The notes below the pieces were generated by a model. The model had not been told where the DNA came from. It searched no databases and worked only from the letters and a program-made list of their open reading frames with translations. From CAVTWH01 sp963794685 (GTDB lineage Bacteria > Actinomycetota > Actinomycetes > Mycobacteriales > Micromonosporaceae): DNA of 64,000 nt. The translations under genes were made by a program, and so were the position numbers. The stretch lies in the NCBI GenBank assembly GCA_963794685.1, contig CAWCFK010000005.1, positions 248,001 to 312,000 on the forward strand, given 5' to 3'. Shown here piece after piece: positions 8,779 to 17,416 of this stretch. Numbering within the stretch: the stretch's first letter is position 1; every line of letters starts with the position of its first letter.

Positions 8779-9063
8779 ATGACGACGGGCACTGAGCTGG
8801 TGGCCGCGAGCGATACCGGTGCTGAGATCGTGCTCCGTGGGCGTTTTGCGCTGCGATACGTCAGTATCCTCGCGGCGGCGGCGCCTGCGCTCCTGATCAT
8901 CATGCTCACCGTCCATCGGACTCACATCCCAAGCTCCGACGAACCGGACCTCGCGATCACTTCCGCATATCGCTACGGCGCGCTCAGCCTCGCGGACTTC
9001 TGCGCACGGCACGACGAGCATCGGATCTTGTTTCTCAGCCTCGTGATGTCAGTGGGACAGTGA
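8779..9063 (+). pseudogene. Truncated N-terminal remnant of a membrane protein
   Basis: About 94 residues from ATG 8779 (a TTG lies at 8767). There is one hydrophobic segment (VSILAAAAPALLIIMLTV), then a region ending CARHDEHRILFLSLVM. A His-(Asn/Asp)-Glu-His-Arg-Ile motif after the first membrane helix is, from memory, typical of large polytopic surface-glycan proteins, and the rest of such a protein is missing. The frame stops exactly where the next glycosyltransferase begins. CTC-rich leucine codons match the 4226-7022 block. I interpret it as the stub left when the following genes recombined in; a genuine small membrane protein is the alternative. Confidence 0.55.
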
Positions 9064-9998
9064 TGGCCGGCGGTTACCCGGAGGGACGGCCCGAACTGGC
9101 CGTCGTAACCGTCCTCTACCGCTCCGCGGAGATGCTCGCCAAGACCGCGCCGACCTGGGCGGCGAGCGCCCGGGGACTGGCCGTCGAGTTCGTCTTCGTG
9201 GACAACTCGCCTGGCGACGGCAGCGAGGCGGTGGTCGCGGAGTGCTTCGCCGAGATCCCGCACCGGTACCTGCCGGATCCGAGCAATCCCGGCTTCGCCG
9301 GTGGCTGCAACCGCGCGCTGGACGCGGTCACGGCCGGACACGTCCTACTCCTCAACGCGGACGTGTGGCTGTCCGGGGACTCGCTGACCCAGATCCTCGC
9401 TGCGATCGGTCAGGCGCCGGACGCGCCGCTGGCCATCGGGCTGACCATGCAGACGCGCGACTACGTCGGGATCGACCTCAACCCGATCAGCCTGTTCATC
9501 GACCGGCCGGCGGACACGGCCCGGGGTCCGCTCGGCCCCTCCGGCGGCGCCGCGGTCTTCCCGGTCGAGTTGCTGCGCCGGTTCGGCGGCTTCTACGAGG
9601 AGTTTTTCGCCTGGGGAGAGGACGCGGACCTCGCGTTCCGGCTCTACGCCTCGGGCGTGCGTACCCGCGCGCTGAACCTGAGCCTGCCGCACGCCTGGGG
9701 ACACAGCGTGGCGGGCGACCGGAACCTGGGCCGGCGCCGCGCCTTCCTGCTGGCCCGCAACCGCGTGCTGGTCGCCGCGCGTACCTTCAGCGGCCCGCTG
9801 CTGCTGACCGCCCTACCCGTCATGGTGCTCGGGCACGGTGCACTGGCGCTGCGCCGCATCCGGCAGGGCACGCTGGTGCCGTTCCTGTCCGGCATCGGTC
9901 AGGGGCTGCGCGGCGCGCTGCGCGCCCGGCGCGGCTGGACCGGTCCACGGTTCGGGATCGGCAGCCTGCGCAGGTACTGGAGTCGGAAGGGACCATGA
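9063..9998 (+). CDS. GT2 glycosyltransferase (WbbL/rhamnosyltransferase-like)
   Basis: 311 aa from ATG 9063; GTG 9060 immediately precedes it. The GT-A domain starts LAVVTVLYRSAEML. FVFVDNSPGDGSE and PSNPGFAGGCNRALDAVTAG follow the WbbL pattern, LLLNADVWLSG holds the metal-binding motif, and YEEFFAWGEDADLAFRLYAS holds the catalytic-base region. The C-terminal segment (about 235-280) is hydrophobic or basic and likely membrane-associated. Codon use is CTG-rich, unlike the remnant just upstream. It overlaps the next GT2 by 4 nt (ATGATGA at 9995), so the pair is co-translated and probably adds successive sugars. Confidence 0.87.
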   Translation: MAGGYPEGRPELAVVTVLYRSAEMLAKTAPTWAASARGLAVEFVFVDNSPGDGSEAVVAECFAEIPHRYLPDPSNPGFAGGCNRALDAVTAGHVLLLNADVWLSGDSLTQILAAIGQAPDAPLAIGLTMQTRDYVGIDLNPISLFIDRPADTARGPLGPSGGAAVFPVELLRRFGGFYEEFFAWGEDADLAFRLYASGVRTRALNLSLPHAWGHSVAGDRNLGRRRAFLLARNRVLVAARTFSGPLLLTALPVMVLGHGALALRRIRQGTLVPFLSGIGQGLRGALRARRGWTGPRFGIGSLRRYWSRKGP

Positions 9999-10825
9999 TG
10001 GATACCGCCCCGGGCGCCCCGCTCTGGACCGTCGTGACGGTCACCTACAACTCGGCCGAGGTGCTCAGTGCCTGCTGGAAGGGGTTCGACAAGTCGTACG
10101 ACTGGGTCGTGGTGGACAACTGCTCCACCGACGACTCGGCGGCGGTGGCCGAGGAGCTCGGCGCCCGGGTGATACGGCTGGCCGACAACGTCGGCTTCTC
10201 CGCGGCCAACAACATCGCGGTACGCGAGTCGACCAGCCCCTACCTGCTGTTCGCCAACCCCGACCTCGTGGTGGAGTCCGACGGCCTCGAACGGCTCCGC
10301 GCCCATCTCGACCAGTACGGCGGTCTCGTCGCGCCGCAGCTGCTGTCGGAGTCCGGTGTGCCGCAGCCGAACGGGCGGGGTTTCCCGTATATGACCGCCA
10401 AGCTCGGCAACCGCAACGTGTGGCCGTTCGCCCGCCTGCATCAGGGGTACCGCATTCTCGCCGAACCGGGCTCCGCGGTCTGGACGGCGTGGGTGATGGG
10501 TGCCGCCGTCGGCGCGCGCCGGGAGGACTTCCTGGCCATCGGCGGGTGGAACGAGCGCTTCTTCATCTACTACGAGGATGCCGAGATCTGCCTGCGCGCG
10601 TGGCAGCACGGCCAGCCCGTCGCGGTGCTGGGCGACGTGCGGTGGGTACACCACTGGGGTCGGGCCACGAACACGCTGCGCCTGAGCAGGGCACACCGGT
10701 ACGAGTTGCGGTCGGCGCGGACGTTCTACGGCATGTTCCCGGAGTTCGTGTTCGGCCTGCCCCGGCCGACCCGCCGGCACGCGTTGGCGAACTCGCGGTG
10801 CGGCACCCGGGTACCGGGGGCGTAG
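9995..10825 (+). CDS. GT2 glycosyltransferase (WbbL-like)
   Basis: 276 aa. GT-A signature TVVTVTYNSAEVL is followed by WVVVDNCSTDDSAAVAEE, DNVGFSAANNIAVRES, LFANPDLVVESDG (metal-binding region) and RFFIYYEDAEICLRAW (acceptor/base region). This is the arrangement of the WbbL family, which transfers dTDP-rhamnose to lipid-linked sugars in mycobacteria; the donor here is not established. The start at ATG 9995 is preceded by GGAAGGGA and overlaps the upstream stop. The frame is open upstream, but that stretch lies within the preceding gene. It converges on the sugar-phosphate transferase gene with only 8 bp between. Confidence 0.87.
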   Translation: MMDTAPGAPLWTVVTVTYNSAEVLSACWKGFDKSYDWVVVDNCSTDDSAAVAEELGARVIRLADNVGFSAANNIAVRESTSPYLLFANPDLVVESDGLERLRAHLDQYGGLVAPQLLSESGVPQPNGRGFPYMTAKLGNRNVWPFARLHQGYRILAEPGSAVWTAWVMGAAVGARREDFLAIGGWNERFFIYYEDAEICLRAWQHGQPVAVLGDVRWVHHWGRATNTLRLSRAHRYELRSARTFYGMFPEFVFGLPRPTRRHALANSRCGTRVPGA

Positions 10826-10833
10826 CCGACGGG

Positions 10834-12195
10834 CTAGCGTCCGCCGCCGCGGAAGACCTCGGCCAACGTGCGCACCAGAACCTTGAAGTCCAGCCAGGGC
10901 GACCAGTTCTCGATGTAGTAGTTGTCGAACCGGGCGCGGTCGGCGATGGACGTGTCGCCGCGCAGCCCGCTCACCTGGGCGAGCCCGGTCAGCCCGGCCG
11001 GTACCCGGTGCCGGTGCATGTAGTTCGGGTGCTCCGCGGCAAATTTCTCCACGAAGTAGGGTCGCTCCGGCCGGGGGCCGACGAAGGTCATGTCACCGCG
11101 CAGGATGTTCCACAGCTGGGGCAGTTCGTCGAGCGAGGTGCGGCGCAACAGCCGCCCGACCGGACCGACTCTCGGGTCGTTCGCCACCGACCAGGTGGTG
11201 GCTGAGTCGCTTTCGTCCAAGGGCCGCATGGAACGGAACTTGATGACGTTGAACTGCCGCCCGAATCGTCCCACCCTGGGCTGCTTGAAGAAGACCCCGG
11301 GGCCACCCTCGAGGTACACCGCCAGGGCGCACACTGCGAACAGAGGGCTCAGCAGTAGCAGGAACAGTGCCGAGAAGACGATGTCCGTCGCCCGTTTGAC
11401 CGCCCATCGGGGACCGCTGAACGTCGGCCGCCGGATCCGCATGACCGGGATCGCGCCGATGTGGTCGGGGGTACCGACCTGGGTGTGCGCGTCGTGCAGT
11501 CGTGGTACGACGAGCAGGTCGCAGGCCATGCTCGCGGGCTGGCGGACGACGTCCATCAGGCGCTCGTCGCCCACCGCGGTGTCCGCGATGATGATGACGT
11601 CGGTCTCGGTCTCCTCGACCAGCCGCTCCAGGTCGGAGAGCCGGCCGACCCAGGCACCGTCGTCGTTGACGGTGGGACGCTCGTCGTCGACGTAACCGGC
11701 GAACCGCAGCCCGTACTGCGGGTACCCCTGCAGGATCCGGGCGAGTTCGGCGGCGACCGGGCCGTGCCCGACGATGAGCGCGCCATGGCTTGCCCACCGC
11801 CGGGTCCGGGCCGCCAGCACGACCTTCCGGGACACCAGGCGCCCGACCAGCACCAGTCCCGCGGAAAGAGCGACATAGTGCATGAATCCGCCGGCGTAGG
11901 CCAGCGAGTCGTGCCGTTGCGCCGCGATCACCGCCACGATGGCGGCGGCGGTGAGCAGTCGACCGGCCAGGCCCGGCAGCTCGTCGAGGAAGCTGAGGTG
12001 CCGTCGGCCCCGGTAGAACCCGCCGACGCCGAAGAGGAAGACGGTCACCACGGCCATCGACACGGTGCCACGCCAGAAGTTGTGGACCCACAGGGCCGGG
12101 GCCGCGGCGGCGGCGAAGTCCATCGGCAGGGCCAGCATCCAGGCTCGCAGCGGCCGCAGTCGGCGCGCGGTCGTGGTGTTGGCCTTCGGCGTCAT
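10834..12195 (-). CDS. Polyprenyl glycosylphosphotransferase (WcaJ/WbaP-like initiating transferase)
   Basis: 453 aa from ATG 12193-12195; the frame stays open upstream. The N-terminal half has about four membrane helices, then a Rossmann-like region (GALIVGHGPVAAELARIL). The C-terminal catalytic domain of the bacterial sugar transferase family begins KRATDIVFSALFLLLLSP and includes FNVIKFRSMRP, RRTSLDELPQLWNILRGDM and FVGPRPERPYF. It transfers a sugar-1-phosphate from a nucleotide sugar to undecaprenyl phosphate, the committed step of glycan assembly on the inner membrane. As the only such enzyme in the locus it presumably starts the glycan made by the neighbouring transferases. The start is uncertain by up to about 70 codons. 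Confidence 0.9.
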   Translation of the reverse strand: MTPKANTTTARRLRPLRAWMLALPMDFAAAAAPALWVHNFWRGTVSMAVVTVFLFGVGGFYRGRRHLSFLDELPGLAGRLLTAAAIVAVIAAQRHDSLAYAGGFMHYVALSAGLVLVGRLVSRKVVLAARTRRWASHGALIVGHGPVAAELARILQGYPQYGLRFAGYVDDERPTVNDDGAWVGRLSDLERLVEETETDVIIIADTAVGDERLMDVVRQPASMACDLLVVPRLHDAHTQVGTPDHIGAIPVMRIRRPTFSGPRWAVKRATDIVFSALFLLLLSPLFAVCALAVYLEGGPGVFFKQPRVGRFGRQFNVIKFRSMRPLDESDSATTWSVANDPRVGPVGRLLRRTSLDELPQLWNILRGDMTFVGPRPERPYFVEKFAAEHPNYMHRHRVPAGLTGLAQVSGLRGDTSIADRARFDNYYIENWSPWLDFKVLVRTLAEVFRGGGR

Positions 12196-12751
12196 CGTCG
12201 CGGGCAGTTCCGTACCCGCCGCTTCTATGCCGCTACTCTGCGTAGGGATCAACGGGGTGGGGTCATCGGGAAGGTGCCGTCGTTGCCGGCCGACGACCTG
12301 GTGCCCCACGTGCGACCTCCGAAAACTCCGCCGGAGCAAACCGTACCGGCCGTGCACAGGATAGCCCGGCCGGTCCGCCGCCAGGGATCTACGGTGACCG
12401 GCCGCCACCGAAAGGCGCCAGAGTACTACACGGACCGAGGGGGGCCCGGCCTGCGACTATCCCAAGCCTTGGCCCCTGTTCGGTTGGCCGGTCTGAGCGG
12501 TCAGACCGAACAGAGCTGTCGGCTTCAGGTCTGAATTGGCCAGTCCTGCCAGCGATGACCATTGACATCAATGTTGCCCGAATATGGTGATGTTCAACTC
12601 ACCTGGACGGCTGCCCAGCGCCCTGATCACCCCAGCGTCACCTCTGTCTACCGTCGAACCGGGGTCTTCAGTCGGACCAGGATGCCGCTACCCTTCGCCT
12701 CGCGGGATACGGCATCATATGGGCGGCCAGGCGCCAACACGAAGGGTTCCC
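12196..12751. other. Divergent intergenic region with small inverted repeats
   Basis: About 555 bp between the divergent initiating transferase and the sugar dehydrogenase. It is less GC-rich near 12540-12600. Inverted repeats seen: CGGTCTGA/TCAGACCG (12489-12508, 4-nt loop) and CATTGA/TCAATG (12560-12573). These could be operators or simple hairpins. No gene is recognisable. It presumably carries the promoters of both operons. Confidence 0.4.
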
Positions 12752-13960
12752 ATGTCAGACACGCAGACGCAGCGCTTCGAGGCTGACGTCGTCATTGTCG
12801 GCGGCTGCGGCCGGGTCGGCCTGCCTCTGGGCATCGCACTGGCCAGCCGCGGAAAGACCGTCACCCTCTACGACATCAACGCCACCGCGGTCGAGACGGT
12901 CAACGCCGCGCGACTGCCGTTCGCCGAGGACGGCGCCGCCGAACGGTTGACCAGCGCGGTCACCGGCGGCCGACTGCGCGCGACCACCGATCCGGCCAGT
13001 GTGGGCACCGCCGAGAACATCGTGATCATCGTCGGTACGCCGGTGGACGAGCACCTGAACCCGGACCTCGGCGCTGTCCCCCGGGCCATCGAGACCTGCG
13101 CGGAGTACCTGCGCGACGGCCAGCTGCTGGTGCTGCGCAGCACCGTGCACCCCGGCGTGACGGCGCTCACCGAGCGGCTGCTGCAGCGCCGCGGCCTGGA
13201 CGTGGACGTGGCGTTCTGCCCCGAGCGGATCGCCGAGGGACACGCCATGACCGAGCTGTTCGAGCTGCCGCAGATCGTGTCGGGGCGGGGCGAGCGGGCG
13301 ATCGCCCGGGCCAGCGCGCTGTTCGGGGTACTGACCGAGCAGATTGTGCCGCTGATTCCGGAGGAGGCGGAGCTGGCCAAGCTGTTCACCAACACCTGGC
13401 GGTACATCAAGTTCGCAGCGGCCAACCAGTTCTGGATGATGGCCAACGACGCCGGCCTGGACTTCGAACGCATCCGGCACGCCATCCGGCACGAGTACCC
13501 GCGGGCCGCCGATCTCCCGGGGCCGGGTTTCGCCGCCGGACCCTGCCTGTTCAAGGACACCATGCAGCTGGCCGCGTTCAACAACAACCATTTCGTCCTC
13601 GGGCACTCGGCGATGCTCATCAACGAAGGACTGCCGCTGTACGTGGTCTCCTCGCTGGAGGCCCGCTTCGACCTGTCGAAGATGACCGTCGGCATCCTGG
13701 GCATGGCGTTCAAGGGTGGCAGCGACGACGCCCGGGAGAGCCTGGCCTACAAGCTCCGCAAGATCCTGCTGCTCAAGGCCAACGAGACGCTGTGCACCGA
13801 TCCGTACATCGTCGACGAGCGGTTCACCCCGCTCGACGAGGTGCTGGAGCGGGCCGACCTGTTGGTCATCGCCAGCCCCCACCCGCAGTACCGGGACCTG
13901 CGCACGGACAAGCCGGTCGCCGACATGTGGGGCATCGCCGGGCAGGGAATGCTGGTATGA
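12752..13960 (+). CDS. Nucleotide-sugar dehydrogenase (UDP-Glc/UDP-ManNAc dehydrogenase family)
   Basis: 402 aa. The N-terminal Rossmann domain has VVIVGGCGRVGLPLGIALAS; the central and C-terminal domains follow the UDP-glucose/GDP-mannose dehydrogenase order. The catalytic cysteine is Cys265 in AGPCLFKDTMQLA. LFTNTWRYIKFAAANQFWMM is the conserved central helix. It oxidises the C6 hydroxyl of a UDP-sugar to a carboxylate with two NAD+, giving a uronic acid donor. The sequence is closer in style to WecC-type enzymes than to UDP-glucose dehydrogenase, but the substrate cannot be fixed. ATG 12752 has AAGGG 6 nt upstream; the upstream open frame lacks homology. It overlaps the next gene by 4 nt. 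Confidence 0.88.
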   Translation: MSDTQTQRFEADVVIVGGCGRVGLPLGIALASRGKTVTLYDINATAVETVNAARLPFAEDGAAERLTSAVTGGRLRATTDPASVGTAENIVIIVGTPVDEHLNPDLGAVPRAIETCAEYLRDGQLLVLRSTVHPGVTALTERLLQRRGLDVDVAFCPERIAEGHAMTELFELPQIVSGRGERAIARASALFGVLTEQIVPLIPEEAELAKLFTNTWRYIKFAAANQFWMMANDAGLDFERIRHAIRHEYPRAADLPGPGFAAGPCLFKDTMQLAAFNNNHFVLGHSAMLINEGLPLYVVSSLEARFDLSKMTVGILGMAFKGGSDDARESLAYKLRKILLLKANETLCTDPYIVDERFTPLDEVLERADLLVIASPHPQYRDLRTDKPVADMWGIAGQGMLV

Positions 13961-14766
13961 CCCCCCGGGTCTCCGTTGTCATTCCGGTGTACAACGAGGG
14001 CGAGAATATCCTGCCGTGCCTGGAGCGGGTGCTCCGTGACGTGACCTTGCCCTGCGAGATACTCGTCCTGCATGACATGCCGGAGGACACCACAGTGCCC
14101 TTCGCGCAGGGCGTGGCGCAGCGGGATGAGCGGGTACGCACGGTGCTGAACACGTACGGACGAGGTCCGGCGAATGCCATCCGGTTCGGCATCGACTCGG
14201 CGCGGGCGCCGGTGACCGTGGTCACGATGGCGGACGGCTGTGACGACCCGCGCCAGATCGACGAACTGGCGCGGCTGGTGGACCGCGGTGTGGTGGTGGC
14301 CGCGGCGTCCCGGTACATGCCGGGTGGCCAGCAGGTGGGCGGTCCGCGACTGAAGGGTCTGCTGTCCCGGTGGGCCGGGCGGACCCTGCACACCTTCGCG
14401 CGGGTGGGTACCCGGGACGCTACCAACAGCTTCAAGGCCTACCTGACCTCATTCGTCCGGGAGGTGGGGATCGAGTCGCGGACCGGCTTCGAGATCGGGC
14501 TGGAGCTGACCGCCAAGGCGACCCGGCTACGCCGCCCGGTCGCCGAAATCCCCACCATCTGGCTGGACCGGCAGCTCGGCGAGTCCCGCTTCGACCTGGG
14601 CCGGTTCCTGCCCGGGTACCTCCGCTGGTACCGGTTCGCCTTCGGCGGACGGCTCACCGTCGAGCAGATCGTCGCCCGGAGCAGCTCGGCGCCCGCAACC
14701 CCGGTCGCGACGATCCCGCAGCAGCGCGTGCCCGAACAGGTGGCCCCGCTGTCCCCCGACCGCTGA
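13957..14766 (+). CDS. GT2 glycosyltransferase (dolichol-phosphate-mannose-synthase-like)
   Basis: 269 aa. It begins RVSVVIPVYNEGENI, then TYGRGPANAIRFGIDSA and VVTMADGCDDPRQI, the DPMS-like variant of the metal site. SRYMPGGQQVGGPRLKGLLS and TRDATNSFKAY follow the polyprenol-phosphate sugar transferase pattern. No C-terminal membrane anchor is evident. It may load a sugar onto polyprenyl phosphate for the membrane GT-C-like protein two genes downstream (inference). It is translationally coupled to the dehydrogenase by ATGA and followed after 44 bp by the epimerase. Confidence 0.85.
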   Translation: MTPRVSVVIPVYNEGENILPCLERVLRDVTLPCEILVLHDMPEDTTVPFAQGVAQRDERVRTVLNTYGRGPANAIRFGIDSARAPVTVVTMADGCDDPRQIDELARLVDRGVVVAAASRYMPGGQQVGGPRLKGLLSRWAGRTLHTFARVGTRDATNSFKAYLTSFVREVGIESRTGFEIGLELTAKATRLRRPVAEIPTIWLDRQLGESRFDLGRFLPGYLRWYRFAFGGRLTVEQIVARSSSAPATPVATIPQQRVPEQVAPLSPDR

Positions 14767-14810
14767 CCCTTGAACCGATCGAAACCAATGACCCTCAAGG
14801 AGAATCCCTC

Positions 14811-15836
14811 GTGGCACGAGTTCTAGTTACCGGATCCGCCGGCTTCATCGGCGGCTACGTCGTCCAGGAACTCCTGGAACGGGGCCACGAAGTCGTCGGC
14901 CTGGACAACTACTCGAAGTACGGCCCGGTCACCCGCAGCTACGACAGCCACGAACGCTACCGCTTCGTCCTCGGCGACGCCCGCAACGTCGAACTCATGA
15001 CCGAACTCGCCAACGACTGCGACCACCTCATCGCCGGCGCCGCCCTCATCGGCGGCATCTCCTACTTCCACACCTACGCCTACGACCTCCTCGCCACCAA
15101 CGAACGCATCATGGCCTCCACCTGCGACGCCGCCATCGCCGCCCACCGCAACGGCCGCCTGCAAAAAGTCACCTACATGTCCTCCTCCATGGTCTACGAA
15201 TCAGCCGAACACTGGCCCTCCACCGAAGGCGACGAACGCCGCATCCCCCCACCCCTGTCCTCCTACGGCTTCCAAAAACTCGCCGTCGAGTACTACGCCC
15301 GCGCCGCCTGGGACCAGTACCAACTCCCCTACACCATCGTCCGACCCTTCAACTGCGTCGGCATCGGCGAAGGCCGCGCCCTCGGCGAAGTCGAAATCCT
15401 CTCCGGCAACGTCAAACTCGCCATGTCCCACGTCGTCCCCGACCTCGTCCAAAAAGTCCTCAAAGGCCAGGACCCACTCCACGTCCTCGGCGACGGCACC
15501 CAGGTCCGCCACTACACCTACGGCGGCGACCTCGCCCGCGGCATCGTCACCGCGGTGGAGCACCCAGCCGCCCACAACGACGACTTCAACCTCTCCACCG
15601 CCGAGGGCACCTCGGTAGCCCAACTCGCCGAAGTGATCTGGCGCAAGCTCAAAGGCCCCGACACCCCACTGCGCCTGACCCACGACGACCCGTTCACCTA
15701 CGACGTCCAGAAACGCGTACCAGCCACCGACAAAGCCCGCGACATCCTCGGCTTCGAAGCCACCACCACCCTCGAAGACATGCTCGACGAGGTCATCCCG
15801 TGGATCCAGCAGGCCGTCGCCGAGGGCCGACTGTGA
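14811..15836 (+). CDS. NAD-dependent epimerase/dehydratase (extended SDR)
   Basis: 341 aa, extended short-chain dehydrogenase. Nucleotide-binding GSAGFIGG is at residues 8-15, and the SSSMVYE and YGFQK catalytic regions (Tyr-x3-Lys) follow; VRPFNCVGIGEGRALG is the substrate loop. It likely interconverts or dehydrates a nucleotide sugar used by the locus, with UDP-sugar 4-epimerase most likely. GTG 14811 has AAGGAG 7 nt upstream. Codon use is striking: Leu is overwhelmingly CTC and AAA is common for Lys, while the genes on both sides use CTG and AAG. This points to separate acquisition. It overlaps the next gene by 4 nt. Confidence 0.9.
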   Translation: MARVLVTGSAGFIGGYVVQELLERGHEVVGLDNYSKYGPVTRSYDSHERYRFVLGDARNVELMTELANDCDHLIAGAALIGGISYFHTYAYDLLATNERIMASTCDAAIAAHRNGRLQKVTYMSSSMVYESAEHWPSTEGDERRIPPPLSSYGFQKLAVEYYARAAWDQYQLPYTIVRPFNCVGIGEGRALGEVEILSGNVKLAMSHVVPDLVQKVLKGQDPLHVLGDGTQVRHYTYGGDLARGIVTAVEHPAAHNDDFNLSTAEGTSVAQLAEVIWRKLKGPDTPLRLTHDDPFTYDVQKRVPATDKARDILGFEATTTLEDMLDEVIPWIQQAVAEGRL

Positions 15837-17179
15837 GTCGGACGGCTACCGTCGAGGTAGCGCAGCAGCCCGTCGCGGATCCGGTCCGCGGCGGGCTGCT
15901 GCGTCGGCTGGAGCCGATCTTCCGCAGCACCCCGGCGAACCCGCTCACCGCGCGCCAGTGGTTGCTGGCGCTGGCGGCGGTCGTCGTCGGGACGCTGCTG
16001 AGCCTGTTGCGCCAGCCCGGCTCGGGCCGGCTGGACACCATGTGGGCCGAGGACGGCCAGATCTTCCTCGCCGACGCGGTGAACAAGTCGTTCCTGCACG
16101 CCCTGGTCACCCCGTACAACGGGTACTACCAGGCGGTACCCCGACTGCTGATCGAGCCGGTGCTGCTGGTGCCGGCGCGTTGGGCGGCGGCCACAATCTC
16201 CGTCGAGGCTGCGCTGGTCACGGCGCTCTTCGCGGTGGTGGTGTACGTCGCCAGCGGTGCCCATCTGCGCTCCCGCCTGGCCCGGCTGCTGGCGGCGTCG
16301 ATCGCCGTGGCCTCGCCGACCGCGATCAACGGCATCCCGGTGTCACTGGCGAACGTGCACTGGCCCGGCCTGTACGCCCTGTTCTGGGTGCTGCTCTGGG
16401 TGCCGGGCAGCCGCTCCGGTCGGATCCTCACCCTGGTCCTTGCCGCGCTGCTGCCGGCCACCAACATCCTGGCGATCGTCTTCATCCCGCTCGCCATTCT
16501 CCGGGCGCTGGTGGTCCGCGACTGGCTGAGCCGGGTGGTGGCCGCCCTGGTCACCCTGGGTGTGCTGCTGCACGGCTACGCGCTGGCCACCGGGAGCACC
16601 AGCCGGGAACTGCACCCCACCATCTCCGGCGCGGTCACCAGCTACTTCAAGCAGGCCGTCCCGGCCACGCTGGTCGGCGAACAGGGGCTGTACCTGCACC
16701 CGTCCGCTCGGCTCAATCTCGCCTGGACAGTCCTGGCCTGGCTGGTGGCGCTCGGGCTGGTGGTGCTGGCCTGGCGGGGCCCGTTCCGGCCGAACTGGCT
16801 GATCGCCGGTCTTGCGGCGCTGTACTCGGCGCTGCTGTGGGGCGCTGCGGTCGCCAGCACCGGGGTGGCGGTCACCCGCTACATCGCGGCGTCCGGAATG
16901 CTGCTGATCGGCGGCGTCGCCGCGCTGCTGGTGCCCGGGCCGGACCGGCGCAGCAGGTTTGTCACCGGCGCCGCGCTGGTCCTCGTCCTGCTGATCTACG
17001 GGTCGAACCTGTCAACCGACTACCGCAGTGCCCCCCGCGAACCGAGTTGGGCCACGGAGGTACACCGTGGACAGCAACAGTGCCGGGCCACGCCAGGGGC
17101 CACCGCCGTGAACCTGCCCAACGCACCGCAGGCGATGGGCTGGCTGGTGCACCTGCGGTGCGGGTATCTGCTGCGCTGA
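15833..17179 (+). CDS. Polytopic membrane protein, GT-C glycosyltransferase-like, function unknown
   Basis: 448 aa from GTG 15833 (GTGA overlap with the epimerase stop). About nine or ten hydrophobic segments. After the first helix comes MWAEDGQIFLADAV, then PYNGYYQAVPRLL: an acidic residue pair in the first extracytoplasmic loop, as in GT-C enzymes that use polyprenyl-phosphate sugars. The C-terminal 60 residues are polar with two cysteines (QQCRATPG, LRCGYLL). I do not recognise a named family. Position in the glycan operon supports transfer of a sugar outside the membrane, but this is inference. Confidence 0.7.
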   Translation: MSRTATVEVAQQPVADPVRGGLLRRLEPIFRSTPANPLTARQWLLALAAVVVGTLLSLLRQPGSGRLDTMWAEDGQIFLADAVNKSFLHALVTPYNGYYQAVPRLLIEPVLLVPARWAAATISVEAALVTALFAVVVYVASGAHLRSRLARLLAASIAVASPTAINGIPVSLANVHWPGLYALFWVLLWVPGSRSGRILTLVLAALLPATNILAIVFIPLAILRALVVRDWLSRVVAALVTLGVLLHGYALATGSTSRELHPTISGAVTSYFKQAVPATLVGEQGLYLHPSARLNLAWTVLAWLVALGLVVLAWRGPFRPNWLIAGLAALYSALLWGAAVASTGVAVTRYIAASGMLLIGGVAALLVPGPDRRSRFVTGAALVLVLLIYGSNLSTDYRSAPREPSWATEVHRGQQQCRATPGATAVNLPNAPQAMGWLVHLRCGYLLR

Positions 17180-17416
17180 AACCGAGCGCGAACGCGGGGA
17201 CGCCGGCGGAGGATGGCTCCACCGTCGCACCGTCCGCGCCTGCGGCGCCGCGCACCCGCGTAGGCGGGACAGGCAGGTAACGGATCGCCCGCCTGCTCCG
17301 TTGTGCCCGGTGACAACCGGCAGCGCGGACAGGAGCACCCGATGGCACCTCCGATTCGGTCCGGTGCGGCAGCGCGGCAGTCGGCGCCCACGCCCGGCCC
17401 GAGTGGGCTGCGGTAG

